Shown here: piece after piece, positions 42,501 to 57,500 of the stretch
Layout of the letters: each line of letters opens with the position of its first letter
How positions within the stretch are numbered: the first letter of the stretch is position 1
Source: Acanthaster planci
Taxonomy: Eukaryota > Echinodermata > Asteroidea > Valvatida > Acanthasteridae
Assembly: GCF_001949145.1 (NCBI RefSeq)
Contig: NW_019091634.1
Span: forward strand, 175,917-239,916
Direction: 5' to 3'
DNA length: 64,000 nt
Position numbers and translations under genes: made by a program
The notes under the pieces: model-generated
Seen by the model: the letters and a program-made list of their open reading frames with translations, nothing else
Database searches by the model: none
Told to the model about the DNA's origin: nothing

Positions 42501-45500
42501 AGCTAAATGTACAACAATTCTTGGGATCAACATATACCGAAACTGTTGGCAGCCCTGCATTATACGTCACTTGGCCTTGGTACTGCATGCCATTAATGTC
42601 CTTTAAACAACCACAAAAAGACACACTACCATGACTACTATGAGACCAGTGGAATGAAACAGGAAGGACTCACCTGGCATTTCGGTTGTTGTACCTTTGG
42701 TAGAAAATGAAATTGAAAAGAGTAAAAAATATCAACAGCAGAATCACAGCACTACAGCAGAAGTTGAATGTAAAAGATGTGCCACCAAGACTGTGAGTGG
42801 TTGACATGGAGCGGCCATTTTTCAATCTTACAGTTGACAAAAATAGGGCTTTCATTCGTGGATATTTATGAGGTTTTTGAGTGTGAATGTATGGAAGGAG
42901 CATTCTGCTGCCATGCAAAAACACACAATCTTGATTGAAACTGATACTCTATAAATACATGCACTTATGAATCTTCTACTGAAGCACGGATTGGAAGCAA
43001 TTGAATTTTCCGCACCGAACCAGTGAATATTTTGTTGACTTTTTCTAATAGTACACTGTGAAAATAGCCTTTCTGTGTCAACCTTTGGCTGGCACACTGT
43101 TATGACCAGTATCAAGTGCACTTTATATTCACTCATATGGCACTGATATCTACAAAACTGTCTAAATTTTCGGTCTTCAAGTTACAAATTGGCAATAACG
43201 TTAATACAGAGAGAACTAGGAAGGCATAAGGTCAGCCATGAACTGATCAAAAATGAGCCATGGTTAATTGAACAGTTAAATACTGGTAGCTCACTCCAGG
43301 GGCTCACAGTATCTCTTCTGTAGCCAGCATTGTGGCTTGGGACTATATAAGATTGTGAACACTTGAGGGAAATCTGGATGTATATCCACGACCACTTGAA
43401 TAATGGCCAACTGCAAGCACAATTCTTGCATTCTGCCTATTACAGAAAAAAAAATCTGAAATCTGAATGGCTTACCTAGTATTAAGCAACCATAGGTCTT
43501 GACAGTTTGTAACTCCTCCGTATAAAATTCGAGTTGGAGGAAGTGAACATCAGTCTGGTCTGGCCGAAGTGTTAGTCGTTCACCAGAGTCTAATGAAACA
43601 ACACTGCCACCATACATGTAGTGGTCAAACACCGGAGGGCGATCCGGGCTCTTGGAAAATCCGATCTTAACCAGGACCCGGTGTCCAGTGGCTGTGGTTA
43701 TCTCCAGTTGGGTGATCTGGGTGGCTCTGGAGAACTCCATGATGAATTTTGGGTTGTTTATTCCTGACTGCCATGGTTCCATTGGTTGGATTTCTGTCTC
43801 TGGGTCATCGGAGCTGTATCGTTTGACAAGCAGCCCGTCGATGCTGTCCACATCATCAACACAGACCACTGCAGGGGTTGAAAAAGAATGCACAAAAGAT
43901 CAGATGAAAGCACAAACTTATAATGGATTATCATCTGCAATCACTGGTTAATTTATCTGCCAGTTATTTTTACATTGGGTGCGGCACATATTTGTCTCTG
44001 AGACAGTATTCAATTTGATAGGGTTGACGTGGCAAAGAAAGCAAACATAACAGAAAAATTTTGAAACTGAAACAGACTTGGGGCTTCCACAGAAATCTGA
44101 AACCTAATTCTATGACATTTCCAGGACTCTGTAGGACAAAATCATGCCGACTCTTATGACATACAATGCCAATTTGCAAAAGAAATACTGTTTGACATTA
44201 TTATCTGGAAGATTGCCAGAGCAACTACCATAGACCGACAAGGATAGCCTAAATATTTATCATTACTCCGTTACCACATCAAAAGAACCTTATGGAAAAT
44301 AACCCTTGCATGATCTAGATTTTCATGACTTTCTCATGACTTTTTCTCTGACAGCAAGTTTCAAAGACACTTTTTTCCCCATTTTCCATGACTTTTCCAA
44401 GATTTTCCATTACACCTTTTTCCCCCCAGGATTTTTCAAGATTTTCCATGACCATGACAACCCGGAAATTTACATCTTTTCCAAGTGACTTTTAGTATCT
44501 TTGTTTAAATGAGAAACCTTATCCAGCCAATATCTCGCGAATCAATAATTTACAGTGTTCACTGAAAAATGAAATTATTTTAAGTAATGCATGACTCAAC
44601 CAGCACAATTCTGATCCGAGATGCTTTCCATCAAACTGAGCAAACGCAAGCAAAGAACTCTAAAAGAGCCATTTTTTTTGGCACCATATAACAGCCAAAC
44701 ATGGCTGTTCCAGACTTGATTTTTTGAAATATGGCCTGCAAGTAATGGCAAGTAGCATATATGCAATGGGAAAAGTTAAAGTATGTGTGATTTTCATAAT
44801 TGTGGTGTTCAGTAACAAGACACCAATTGCCAAGACAGACCTGAAAAACCAATGAAGGCTCATACTATGCATTTCAATGACATTGGAAAAAATAGCTCTG
44901 TTGGGGTTAAAGTGTTTGAAATTGAGGATAATAAGTGGACTTCGAGTTCTGTGGACTGAATATTCACACAGCAACCCTATATGAACTTTCAAGGTGACGT
45001 GAACATTTTGCCACGGCTTACTTGGTGTAGTAGTTGCAGTAGCAGGTGTTGTCACTTCTATGGTGGTTGGAGCAGCTGATTGATTACAAGAGGAACAAAC
45101 GAAAAATCATCAAAGTTTTCCAAATGAAGAACGGAAGAAATAGACTACACTAAAATGTAATAAATTTTGAGTTATGTGACCTTTCTCTCCTTACTGTAAT
45201 TTTCTTACTGGAGGAATCTGTTCTTCATGCACCTAGACTTGAATAAAAATAAAATTCATGGTCTATGAAACTTTTAACTTATTTCCCAAGGAAGGAAGGA
45301 AAAAAAATTTAGGCTATCAAAAGAAGAAAATTTCCAGCAACTTTTGGTGCACAAATCATTGTATCATTGAGGTTTTCTTCTCAGGATAACACCACAGTTT
45401 TCCTCATGAATAGGAAAATAGGAAAAACCTCATCATAAATTCCAAAGAGGCACCCAATCAAACACCTCATAAATAGAAACAAAAAAATATAAAAATGAGG

Positions 45501-48500
45501 TGGAGACATAAAGATGCATCTTCAAGGATACTATTTATGAAAACTGAAGTGGGTGGACAATTTGAAGGTCTGTTGCCTTCAGTCCCTTTCTTTCATTCTA
45601 CCTGTTGTCACTTCAGTTGTTGGAGCGAGTGTAGTCTCTTCTGTTGTCACTTCTGCGTGGAAAAAAAAACACAAGCTGATCATTTAAGGCATGGAGAAGC
45701 AAAAGTTGAAAACGAAAAGAATGCAACTGTATTTAAGGCAATGCAAGGAAAGGAAATTTAGAATTTCAAAAGAGGAACACTTCCAGCAATTTTTGGTGCA
45801 GAAATCAACATATCACTGAGGTTTTCTGACAGCAAAACAAGAGTATAAAAATGAGGTTAAGCCGTAAAGGTGCATTGCAAGGGTAGTACTTAGGAAAATT
45901 GAAGTGCATGGACCCTTTGAAGGTTTGTTGCCTTCAGACCCTTTCTTTCATTCTACCTGTTGTCACTTCAGTTGTTGGAGCGAGTGTAATCTCTTCTGTT
46001 GTCACTTCTGCGTGAAAGAATCAAAACAGTACAAGCTGATTCCTTTAAGGAACAAGGGTTGAAAAGAATGTAAAGATATTAAATTCCCCTTCAGCATGCA
46101 AACTTATTTCCAGTCATGTTCCATGGTAGATTATATTACTACCAGGCACTGCGTTAATCTCCATATCTTAAAGTTCAGCCATTTGTTTGGTCCACTTTTC
46201 ATCATTAAGAGGAAAAAACATGAGACCCTTGTTGGTTGTGGAAGGTCTTACCAGTTGCAGTCCTCAGCACAGTTGTGGTCTCGGTTTGGGATGTTGTCAT
46301 GCACTTCTCTCGATCAGGGGGTCGAATGCAATAGGCACCCCAAGGTCGTGTATCATTTGGGCAAGCACAGCCATAGCAATGCTCTGGTACCTCGTAGGGA
46401 CACTGGTCGTCATCAAGTTTTCCTTCGCAATCCAGGTCGCATATGCACTTCATGTGGCAATCAGCCTCTGATGTAATTAATGCAAAGATAATGTTACCAC
46501 CACAAAAGCAAACAAGTGACAAATTCCAAGGCATGCCGACATTTTACCATCACCAAATTTCAGTAGAAATGTGTGAGGTATACCACACATATTTCTGCCT
46601 TGTTTCAGATGCATTTGACCTGAGTTACTGCTCAACAGAGGAAAACTCGGCTTGAGTTGCATGCTTAGCAGTCATGTTTGTGTTGGTTACTTCACATCAG
46701 CTAACCAGTATTTTCAAACAGGTAAACTTCTTCATAAAATGCTACTCTTAACTTACAGGTTCCTAAATTACAGGGACAGTTTTGTTTTGTAATTGTAAGT
46801 TCATCACTGGATAAGTGAAATTTTTCCAAATAACTCCAGTTGTCAGTGATATACAGACTTTAACTGACAGCAAGGGTAAGATCAGAAAATGAAAAAAAAC
46901 ACTCAACAGAGGTGTAGCATCGACTGTAAAATACTATGACTTATCTGGGCTTTTGACAGCTAACAAGGTATGGGTTATATGTGGATCTTGCACATGAAAA
47001 TTTTGTGGGAAGTGCAGCAAACTGTAAAAACCCAGACTGAGGCCTCATCAAGGATAAAAAATTCTGACATCTGGAAAAAATCCAGAGAAATCACATACAT
47101 GTACCTGTGACACTTGTAGATCCACTTGTTGTTGATACAGTTGTTGTTGCAACTAATAAAGATTGTAAAAGAGTTTACAATGAGTGAAATTGGCGTCAAC
47201 ATGTAGCAGCCATACAAAAACAGCACAACAGCTGACAAGCCAGCAGACCAAGTGTTTGCATTACAGAGAATAAAAGTTCCAAACGAAGCACACTTTTTGC
47301 TTTTTTTTTTACTTTGACAGAAACATTACAGTCTTAGCCATATGGTCTAATTTCACATAAGTACAGAAAAAATTTGAAGACACTTGGGCTGTATGTGATC
47401 AGTCAAAGTGCATATTCCAATTGCACACTTTAAACACATTGGGGTGTAAGTAAAATACATCAGGAGCAGAAAAAAAATGGAAGCCAGGAATACATGCAGT
47501 TGGAACAGTTTAAATTAATTACTTGCATTCCAAGCATACAAGTTTTGTACAGAAGTGTACTTTACAAACAACAAACAATACTGCAATACTGCTGGTCAAA
47601 CTGGCATGGCTTACCTCTCTCCTTGCAACCAAACACTTTTATTAACTGGGAGTCAGTAGTGTGGAATATCAACCGGATAGAGTAAACGTTGGTCACATCT
47701 GGCTCAGTCGGTATATTAAGTCTCTCCCCTGAGTTTAATGACTGAGGCTGTCCATTAAATAGATATGTATCCACCACGGTGGGGTCCAGATGAAGTTGAA
47801 ATGCTACCCCAATCTTAACCCTCACATTTCTGCCAGAGGTGGTGGTGAACTCCAGTTGGTTTATCCGCGTGGGCTCAGAGAAGGTGATGATCAGAGAAGT
47901 TTTGTTTTCCCCCTCAGATGCCCAAGGCTGGTCTTTCGGCACCTCCAAACCGGTGATGGAGTCATAATACCTTACAATCAGATCAGGTATGGTGTTCATG
48001 TCATCGTAGCAATACGCTAGAGAGGTGGTATTATGGGAGACAAATGGGGAGGAATTGAGACAGACCTTATCGAGAAGAATCAATCAAAATACCTGTTTAT
48101 AGCCAATAAATGAAGCCACTTTGTAATTAACTCAAAATGATCTGAATGCCTTACACACAAAGTCAGTGATATTATTTTGTGTGTTTGACGTAAAGCATAC
48201 CGGGTATGCACAATGAATTCACTCTGTAGTGTATGGTCTTTGCGTGTATGCTGAACACAAGATATAAGTACCAGTCTGTCTTTCTTTCGCCGATGAGGGT
48301 GCACTTCAACTCAGGGCGGATAGGATCTCCTTGTACCAAAGTGCGTGATCGTTAATCACTTTTGTAAATGACAATGCTTTGACAATATCTGATTACAACA
48401 CTGATGTTTTTCAAGGCACCATCGTTCTGGCTAGAATTAGATGTAACACAAGGAAGTCAAGTTTCTCACCTGGAGTAATGGTGGAAATGACCTCTGTAGT

Positions 48501-51500
48501 GGTCACTTCACCGGTCGTTATGGAAACACTTGTAGTCCGGAACGCTGTAGATGTAAGAATACACAAAAGTCTGTCAGTTTCATTTTATTGACCAATACAT
48601 AACTGATATGAATGTTAAAGAAAGCAAATACTCAACAGCTTTTTTAAGTGAATTATTTTGATTTACCATTGGAACAGAAAAACCTTCATCAATGAAAACT
48701 GAACTTTTACAGCAAATGTGCTCGAATGCTTACTTGTTGTTGGGGCCGGAGGCAATGGCGTTGTGGGCTGTGAGGTTGTTGGCACGCATCCCGGAGAGGT
48801 GGTGTCAGTATAGCACAGAATTTGATTTGATACACATCTGCACTTCTGACAATGTCCATTCCCCTGCCATTCCTCGTTTGGCTAAAACAAATAATAATAC
48901 ATGCTTTGACAATAAATAACAACAATCACAAAGGTAAGAGTTCTACAGACAGACATCACTGATTTTTCCCTGCAGTGATACACCAGCCATCAGAAAGCAA
49001 TATCATGTCCTAAAATGTTGAATTTAGCAGGGAAAACATTGAACTGTTTACTTACAAAACACCATTTTTTAGAAGAGTCTGACAGGGTTTGTAAACAGGG
49101 TGTGAAGTGATCCAAAACAAACACATAAAACCTTCAAACTGTAAAACTGCCAATCATTGCAATTAGCGTGATTAAGAATACAGCCCACCCTACTTTTCTA
49201 AAGCAGGTTTCGCAACAAATTCGGGGGAATGGAAACTGGAAAAATTTTCAATCCTTTCAAAAGAACACACAGTGCATGGAAGTGAGAACTCTTGCAATGT
49301 GTCATCCAGCTGTATTTCCATGGAAGGTTCCATATGATGATTCCGGATGGCTGTCTTTGAGGTGCCAACATTTCCTGTTCTGTGGTCAGATGTATATTTT
49401 GTATCATTTCTCCCCTTTGAATATATGACTTTGCGTTTTCAATGTTACTCTCATTTGATTTCACTGTTTCATCTGTACTTTTTAATCAAATTTGTTGACC
49501 TAAGATTATCAATCTCGTGATAAATGTTTTCCTTTGCACCAATTTTGTGTTTTGTTATGCGCTTGGGGGTACTTTAACATAAAATACTACATTAATGCCT
49601 GCCAATTTTATTAATGAGCTCTACATCTTATATCTTAGCAGAGGGCAATAGACCATTACAGCAATCTAGTCAAAGCCACGCTTGAGACATGCAGTGATCT
49701 TGGCAACCAATTTCAGACTTTGCAGCTTCAGAATGTATCCAACTGCACTCTACCATTTGGGGGCAGGCAGTGTGGTGAGGGAGGTGTGAGAGGTACATGT
49801 CTTAAGGTGGTCCACATTCGTAAGTGAGGACTGTTCTTGTCATCATCCTGCAAAGATGAAGCAACCTTCTGGGGCAGGAGCAGGCATACGCTGGCCCACA
49901 GTAATGAGCAGATTTGCTAAACAAACTTGACATTCTTCTCTCATGTTGTATTATCAATTAAAATTAAGTGTTAGCTTTTTCTTTTAATTTTCACATACAT
50001 TTTGTTTTCAATTCTTGTGTCAATTTCATTGGTTTACTACTATGTAATGTTTTTAGATATTGTAAGTGTTATATCTTAATTTTGGTATATATTTTAAATC
50101 ACGTACAATTTGGGCAGTGGCCACTACAAATGAATTAATAATTCCAATTGTATGATGCGTTTGATAAATAGACCTACATCGTGCAGATCTCCATTCTCGT
50201 CACGGCAAGGGCATTTTTCTGGTGGGACACATTCGACGCCGTTAAACACAGTGTTGTTCATGCACTCACAGCACACGGAGCTGCTGCCCGAGCCCACTTT
50301 AGTACTGTAACAACTTTCGTCATTACATGCTTGTTTTCGACACAGGTACGAGCAATCGCTTTCCTCCTGGCCATCAGGACAATCTTTGAATGGAATGGAA
50401 AAAAATAGGGAACCATTACATTGCTCTCCATTCAATGACCATTGATAGTGGCATACCCAGGACTTAAATCAAGCAGGAGGGTCTACAGTGAAACATATTT
50501 CTAACAACAAAGTTCAATTGTGTCATTAGCGAAAGAATTTTGGAGGCAATTCTCTAAATGCTGATGCTTTCAACATGCACACCAGCAAGTGTGCATTTGC
50601 CTGCAACTGGGGACCCCCTATTGTTCCTCTTTTGTTTGTACTCTAACTTTTTTAGAAGACCACCCATATGCTTTGTACACAGTTGTCAATCAGGGACCTT
50701 ATTGTTCAGAGTCCCCAATTGAATGCCAAAACAACCTCGTACACACACACACCCACACACAGATGCTTAGTCTGTGGTTTTGGGAATATATACTTGTCAA
50801 TACACAAATTTTGTGGGGACCAGACACTTGGTGGGGTGAGAGAAATGCCCCTACAACTCAATTCTGGTTTAGCTAACAATGACAAACTCCCCCAACACAC
50901 AGCGAGGGTCTATCCATATGCATGCACTGACACAAAATTGGCACGCATGTCTTCGGGAAAAGGGGACAAATTGCCCCCTGCTTCCCCCTGCGGGATAAGC
51001 CACTGACCTTGCCAAAAACCTTACACACGAGAGAGATTATTATAATAACATCAAGAATCACAAACAGATTGGAAATATTAGTGAAGTACCTATCATACCT
51101 GTAAGTTTCTGCTTCTATATAACAGTTCTGTTAAACTCTTGTTTTTAAATGTTTGTTTTGGGGGTCATTCGTAGATTTTTGTTACCTTCCAAAATGCTTA
51201 AAAGTCCCCAAATTTCCCCCCCCCCCAAAAAAAAGGCACTAAAGATTGCACTGAGAAATCCTCGATTTTCTGGTCCCCCTCCAAAAAAAAAAGGAAAAAA
51301 AAATCCACTCCCAGATGTCTGCTACTAGATCAGTTTTCGATTGTGCCATCTATGGACAAATCTTACAAAATAGATTAGGCTCAAATCTTGTACACAGGTG
51401 ATATTCCATCCTGTCAAAATTACACTACATAATTAGTTGAAGGAAATGTTAAAGTAACAATCAATATTGCTGTTGGAAACTGTACTCACAATGTGTACAC

Positions 51501-54500
51501 AATATGAATATTAACTGAATAATATGTTCCTCAAATGTTTCCTACCACAGCCTCAAAAAATGTTGACAAATTTGAAAATGAGCAATACTCACGTGGTGGT
51601 AATGTGGTTGTCTCTGTTGAAATGAAGAAAATAATTTTTCTTTTTAAATATGAAAACATGGAACTCTTGAGATTGTACATTTTAACTGGACTGAAGCAGA
51701 CTGCAGATATTAACAAATTCCCACTTTTCTTATTTTCCTTTTCATTTTCCAACTGTCTTTTCCACTTCATATTTTGTGGAGGCCATTGCCATGTGGTAGG
51801 ATGGCTCTGTAGAGGTCCTGGTCACCCATTCCATTTTGCCATTCACTTTTTTGGGCATATTCTTTTTTGCATCAGTCATCTGTTTGTTGTTGTCGTTTTA
51901 TGTACTTGTTTTTAACTTTCAATATTAAATTTTTGGTTCAACAGCCAGTGGAAAAGTGTAATAAAATAAAACAAAAATAAAAATTAAAAGTATGTTTCTT
52001 ATTAACAACCCTTCCTGCCACATTTGATCCCATATGTTAAATTATGTGCCAAGTGAGACATGTCTGAATAAAATCGCACCTATTGTTGTTGGAAAGGGAG
52101 TCGTTGGAACAGCTGTAGTTGGAACAGTTGTTGTTGCCTCTGAAAAGAGAATTTTCCAAGTACACAGAAAAGTAAAATATATACGCTGATAACTTTATTG
52201 CATTGATCTGTATGGGTACTCGTATGTACATGTATGTGTACATCTTCAATACAATACACGAGATGATGAAAGAAATCAAAAGTTTATATGAAAAAAGCTT
52301 TTCTAAATATTCAGAAAATAAATACCAACATTTTGTAAATTTTTTCCCCCAAAATTTCAATTGCCACACTGTCACGTGTGATTTCATATATTTACACAGG
52401 AAATGGGCTTTCTTCATTTTCTTTAGTCTTAATTTGATTATATATTTAACCTCCTCCAGCCAATAAGCTGATGTGTGCCTTGACATCCCCCACAAAAAAT
52501 TTTCCCTTGGAAAGAAAGTGGCCCCCCCAAAACAAAATCGAGGCCATGCCATGCTGACAACATACAGCAATATAACTGAGGACTGAAGGATATAGTCGGA
52601 CATGTATTGTGCCTTGTCTTCTTTACATGAACTGATCAGGCAACCAGTGTTAGAATCTATTACTGAGGTAGCACCACGCTGGAACACAGTTGGTATGCAG
52701 GAAATACCTCTTTGACGGACAGTGTGCTGTGATTTTCCAAATGCACTTGTATCTCATGAATGTGTGCCCCCCTATCAATTGGAGAAATCAGGTAGGGTTG
52801 CAGTCTAGCCACAAAGCCTGTAAGGTTATTATAAGTTAAGTTCACCGGCTTTTTTTTTACTATTGGGCCCACTTGGATGAAATCATTCCAAAAAAATGAC
52901 AGGCTTACCAACTGTTGTAAACATTGGCGTGGTATAGGGAGGAGCGGTTGTTCCTGTGTAACAGAGGAAAAAAGGTATTAGTTTTGTAAAACACAAAATG
53001 TGGCTTTGTTTCATGCTTATGGACCTCTTGTTTTCACAGTGACAGAAGTGGATACAATGTGTCAAAAAACTGGTAAAGGCAAATACTGCCGATTCGTAAA
53101 CATAAACTCTCAAAAGGCAGTCTGTATAGCCTGCATGGTTCCAAAGAGAACACCTCCAGCTCGGGGATGGTTTTTACTTGAGCTTATTTGCTATTGGTGA
53201 GATCCCAGAGACATGCCCATTTTTAAAACCATGTGAGTTACCATTATTACCAGTTGATATTTTGTGTTGGAAACTGGAGGTATTTGCTTGCACAATTTTT
53301 GTGATCCACTAGGATTACTGGAGGAGATATACAACGTTACTTTCTGTACATTCTGTTTAGATGAAACAATGTAGAATTAATGAGACTTGACAAATAACAT
53401 GTAGATCATCTATTATGTGATAATTTAGTGGAGGATTTTGCTTTGTTCCATTCTCTCCATTCTCAGCCTTCTTGTGCCTAGGTATCACTTGCCATCTTTT
53501 TGTTTTTCTTTCTTTAAATCAACTCTGCCTTGGTTGCGGACACCAAGTATTCGTGAACTCTGTGTCATACGCACCACAATTTCTTTCATCAATCCCATTG
53601 GGGCAGTCCTCATCCCCGTCGCAAAGCCACTCTATAGGGATGCATTCGTGGGAGTTGCAAGGGTATGCATAACAATCAGGAACGCACTCAGGGCAGCATT
53701 TATTGTCGTCGTGTACTTCAACGTATCCCTAGCAATTAAAAGTACAAAGAGATAAAGTGTAGATAATTCTGCAATTTGAATTTATTACTGTAAAACAGAT
53801 CATCTACTTTTGATAGCACATATTCGGACCTACCACTAATCAAATGAAGACAAACTGAAATCCAAGCTTCCTTCCAAAGAAGTTTGTTAAATGTTTTTCC
53901 AAAGATGAGAATCTAACAAACTGAACGGAAGACTAATTAGCTAAAGCCAATTCTAAAATACATCTACACCGTAGGTTGCAGTACTACTTCTAGTATACGC
54001 CAGTCCTCAGTTAAGAATCCACTTTTCAATCCACTTGAAAAATAGATACCGGAGGGCAGATAAGATCAGGACACGTGATGTTGTTGCATGTCCGGATGTA
54101 GCTGTTCTCATGTGGGCTTTTGCAGGTACACTTAATGCATAAGCTGTCATTCCACGTAGAATTCACCTAGGAGAGTGAGTACAAGAAGAGGTGAGACAAA
54201 ATTCATAAAATTGTACAGAATGTGGTCGTATCAAAATGAAAAGCCAAAATTACGGTGTGTGGGGCAGACATGAGAGTAACTGTCTTCTGCTTACCGGATA
54301 GCATTTTTCTTGAGGTTCATAGTAGCATCCAACGCACGCTACAAGAGAAAGTAAGCAAGCCTAAGTTGTGATCTTTATTATTGAAGTTGTTCCTCTAGTT
54401 AGATAGGTGGTTCATTCCACGCCCCTTAATAACAACCTAATGTGGTGGCTGCATTTGAAAGAAACACATGCTTGATCGTGATGAAGTAAGATTTTCCTCT

Positions 54501-57500
54501 CATTTGGATTTGTGACTTGAGTAATTTACAAGAGGCAGTTTAGTGATTATATTACAGAGAGAATACTGTTTCAAAGCAAAGTGATGGACTTCGGCCATCA
54601 CTGCTTAACCATTATAGCCCTTTCTTCGTTGCATGACAAGCACAGGTTTTCTTCCAATATGGCTAGCAGACTTATGGCTGGTCGTAAGCACAAAACCAAA
54701 GTAATAATTCACAACATTGTTCAAACATCTTAAGTACTAAAACACTAAATCTTGAGTATTAAAACACTAATTAATCAATCTTTCTATTGACAACTTTTAG
54801 GAAATGACTCCCAGTTCAACACTAAAGATGCAAATGTGCACTCTGAAGCAGAGATTCTTGCAAATCAAGGGTGAAACTTTTGCAAACTTTTGCTGTCCAT
54901 ACCAAAAGCTGGTCAATGTTTATCTAAAAAGGAAGGTCTATACTGAATAAACAGTTTATATTATGCGATCAACTCTCGTTATAACAAAGTTGCAGGGACC
55001 AGACAAATTACTTAGCTATAACCAGGACTTTGTTTTACAAAAGAGTGGACAAACAAGGGAAAAAATGAGAATTAAAGCAAGTGGGACTTGCAGAATTTGC
55101 TCTTTATAACAGTGTTTTGTTTTAACAGTGATCTTTTGATATCGAGAGAGGACTGCAAATCTTGTTGGATGGTGAAGCTTACGTTTGCAGTAGCAACATT
55201 CATGATCGTCATCGGGAGGCTCCAGGGTTTCCTCGTTTCGGCAAGTCAAGTCACAGGTTTTGTTGCAAATGATGTTGCTGTCCAGACAGACACACATTGT
55301 GCAGGAGTTCTTCTGCCATTCGTCTCCATTCTGTTTGAAGACCAAAAAACAGTGAAAGCTCTCAAGGATTCTGATAACTTCACTGAAGACAATGGAGGTT
55401 TCACATGAGAGCATCTTTGGAATGCAATTTTTGTTGGCTACACTCCTTAAACATGTGTTTCAACTGACATTATTTTCAGGTTTGTTTGCTATTTTGAAAG
55501 GTACATGTATTCAGGGTCCTTTGATTTCTATGTTTATGTTATTTCCACATCTCCCGAGCAGAACTCTGATATTCATGGGAGAAAGTCTCAAAGCTGCACT
55601 GACTTATGCTCAAAATAAAGGAATTTGTTATACTTTATAATCTAAATTTCCTTTGCTTAGAGGCATTTTGGGGTCAGAATTATCCACAGGCAGATGAATA
55701 GTTAAGAACACAATATGGAACAACAGAGGAAAGTGAAAAATAGACAATTTTCAAACTAGCTCAACCAGATGAAAGATTTCATCACCTGGTGGGAGCCATC
55801 CTCGTCGATACAAGGACACTCAGTGGGTGGCACGCAGTGGGTGCCATTGAAGACCAGAGGTGGTTTGCATGCATTACAGTACTCAGATCCCGAGTCCTCA
55901 GGTGGGACCTTGCAATCAGTGACGTTGGTGCAGCACTGGGGGTCCTCAGTGTGGTCATAGGGATCGTCACATTCTTTTTGAAAAATTGGGGAAAAGCTTA
56001 ATAGCAGTGACATCAAATTTACACACAGGCTATTCTATATCTTTCATTAAAGGTAAAGAAATACTGCTGTTTACATTATTTTGAGAAAGCCATAAAGGTA
56101 CTTTATGGAAAAATAATGTTTTCATTATCATAAGCACAAATTTCATACATCAATTTTCAAATGTGATGTACAATAAAACCACAATGTGGCGAAGGTAAAG
56201 GAATAAAGTCCATCAGGTAGTCTCCAAAAGACCCACATCTGTCCAAGAAGTTAAGCCACAGATGATGATCCAAAAGGTGGGTTGTTTTACGACGAAGGAA
56301 AACTGGGAAACCAGGAGAAAAACCTTTGTGGCACGAGAGAGATCAAATGAACAACTTGACTCTACATAACTTATATGGCCTGGGAATCGAACCAAAGATC
56401 AGGTGTTGGGAGGCAAGTCCTCTAGGCACTCGGTACCCGTTCTACTCCTAATTATTTCTAAAGTAAAATTAAATTCTTTGAAAAACTGTTGTACCATTTT
56501 TTTATTTCTTTAAGTTTCCACACACATGTAGTTAGTTTTGGAATGCCTTGCCAGAATCAGTCACTTAAATTCAGTTACTTCCAATTTTTGTTTTATTCGT
56601 AGCTTTATCAATTGAAACTGTACATTAGGTTACATTGATGGTGGTTTTTATTTCCTTAAATTTTTGCATTCATAATATTTGCAATTTTCATCGTTTCCTG
56701 TTTCCCTATTTAACCAGTTGGAGAGCCCTCGATATCATCTGACTATGCTTCTCTGGGGCAATCCAGCAGGAGCCAATTAAATATGGCATCCTTTATGTTT
56801 TTTTTTTCAAATGTTTAAATGTATCTTTGTGTATCGAATGTCTTTGTTAGTGTATACTGAAAAGTAAAATAAATAAAAAGAAACAAAACTGCCCCTAAAC
56901 ACTTGGGTACATTTGAAGTGCTTGTTAAAAACACATGCATATGATTAAACTTTCAGGCTGAAAGCAAAGCTGCCAGGACAGAAATGTTTCGAGTAAGGTC
57001 CTGTAAATTACAGTTTCTCAGGGTAAAAACCAGCTGTCTGTTGAAAACCCAACCCAACCTAACCCAACCCAACCCAACCAAACCAAACCCAATCCTTACC
57101 CTAACCCTAACCAAACCTTAACCCAACCCTGAACCAACCCTTACCCAACCCTAACCCAACCCAACTGTGTTCCCTTCCAGGCAGCAAAATATCCACCAGT
57201 GATCAAATCAAGAACAACCCTCTACTCAGGAACAAAATAAAGGATCTAAATATAAACACTTACTGATGCACTCGCAGCACTTATTTGGATCGGCATATTC
57301 TACAAGAGTTTCACCCTGGAAAAAAAAAGGACATCATAACAGTTTTCAGCAAAAGAAAAGATCTGAAGGATAAAATGTTGAGGTTTTCTTTTATGCTTTC
57401 ATTCCCAACGTCTCTTAATTCTTAACTTCTGCTGAATCCGTTTTTACTCAGAATGAAATTTGTCATCGGAAGATTACACGTAGCAGAGAGAATTATCGCT

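Larger units (their letters stand above)
45290..46015. repeat. Tandem duplication carrying one PTS exon and its introns
   Basis: Copy 1 (about 45290-45660) and copy 2 (about 45745-46015) align from aaatttagg / aaatttaga through ccagcaa.ttttggtgca, tataaaaatgaggt, gtctgttgccttcag and the exon itself. Copy 2 lacks roughly 130 bp of the dispersed repeat inside copy 1. Exons 45602-45652 and 45957-46007 are its two coding copies. Confidence 0.7.

Noticed and set aside
42670-42924. Minus-strand frame with a hydrophobic stretch like a membrane segment
   Set aside because: It is not in the frame of neighbouring exons, lacks matching splice sites, and the hydrophobicity comes from T-rich intron sequence (the polypyrimidine tract before 42694).
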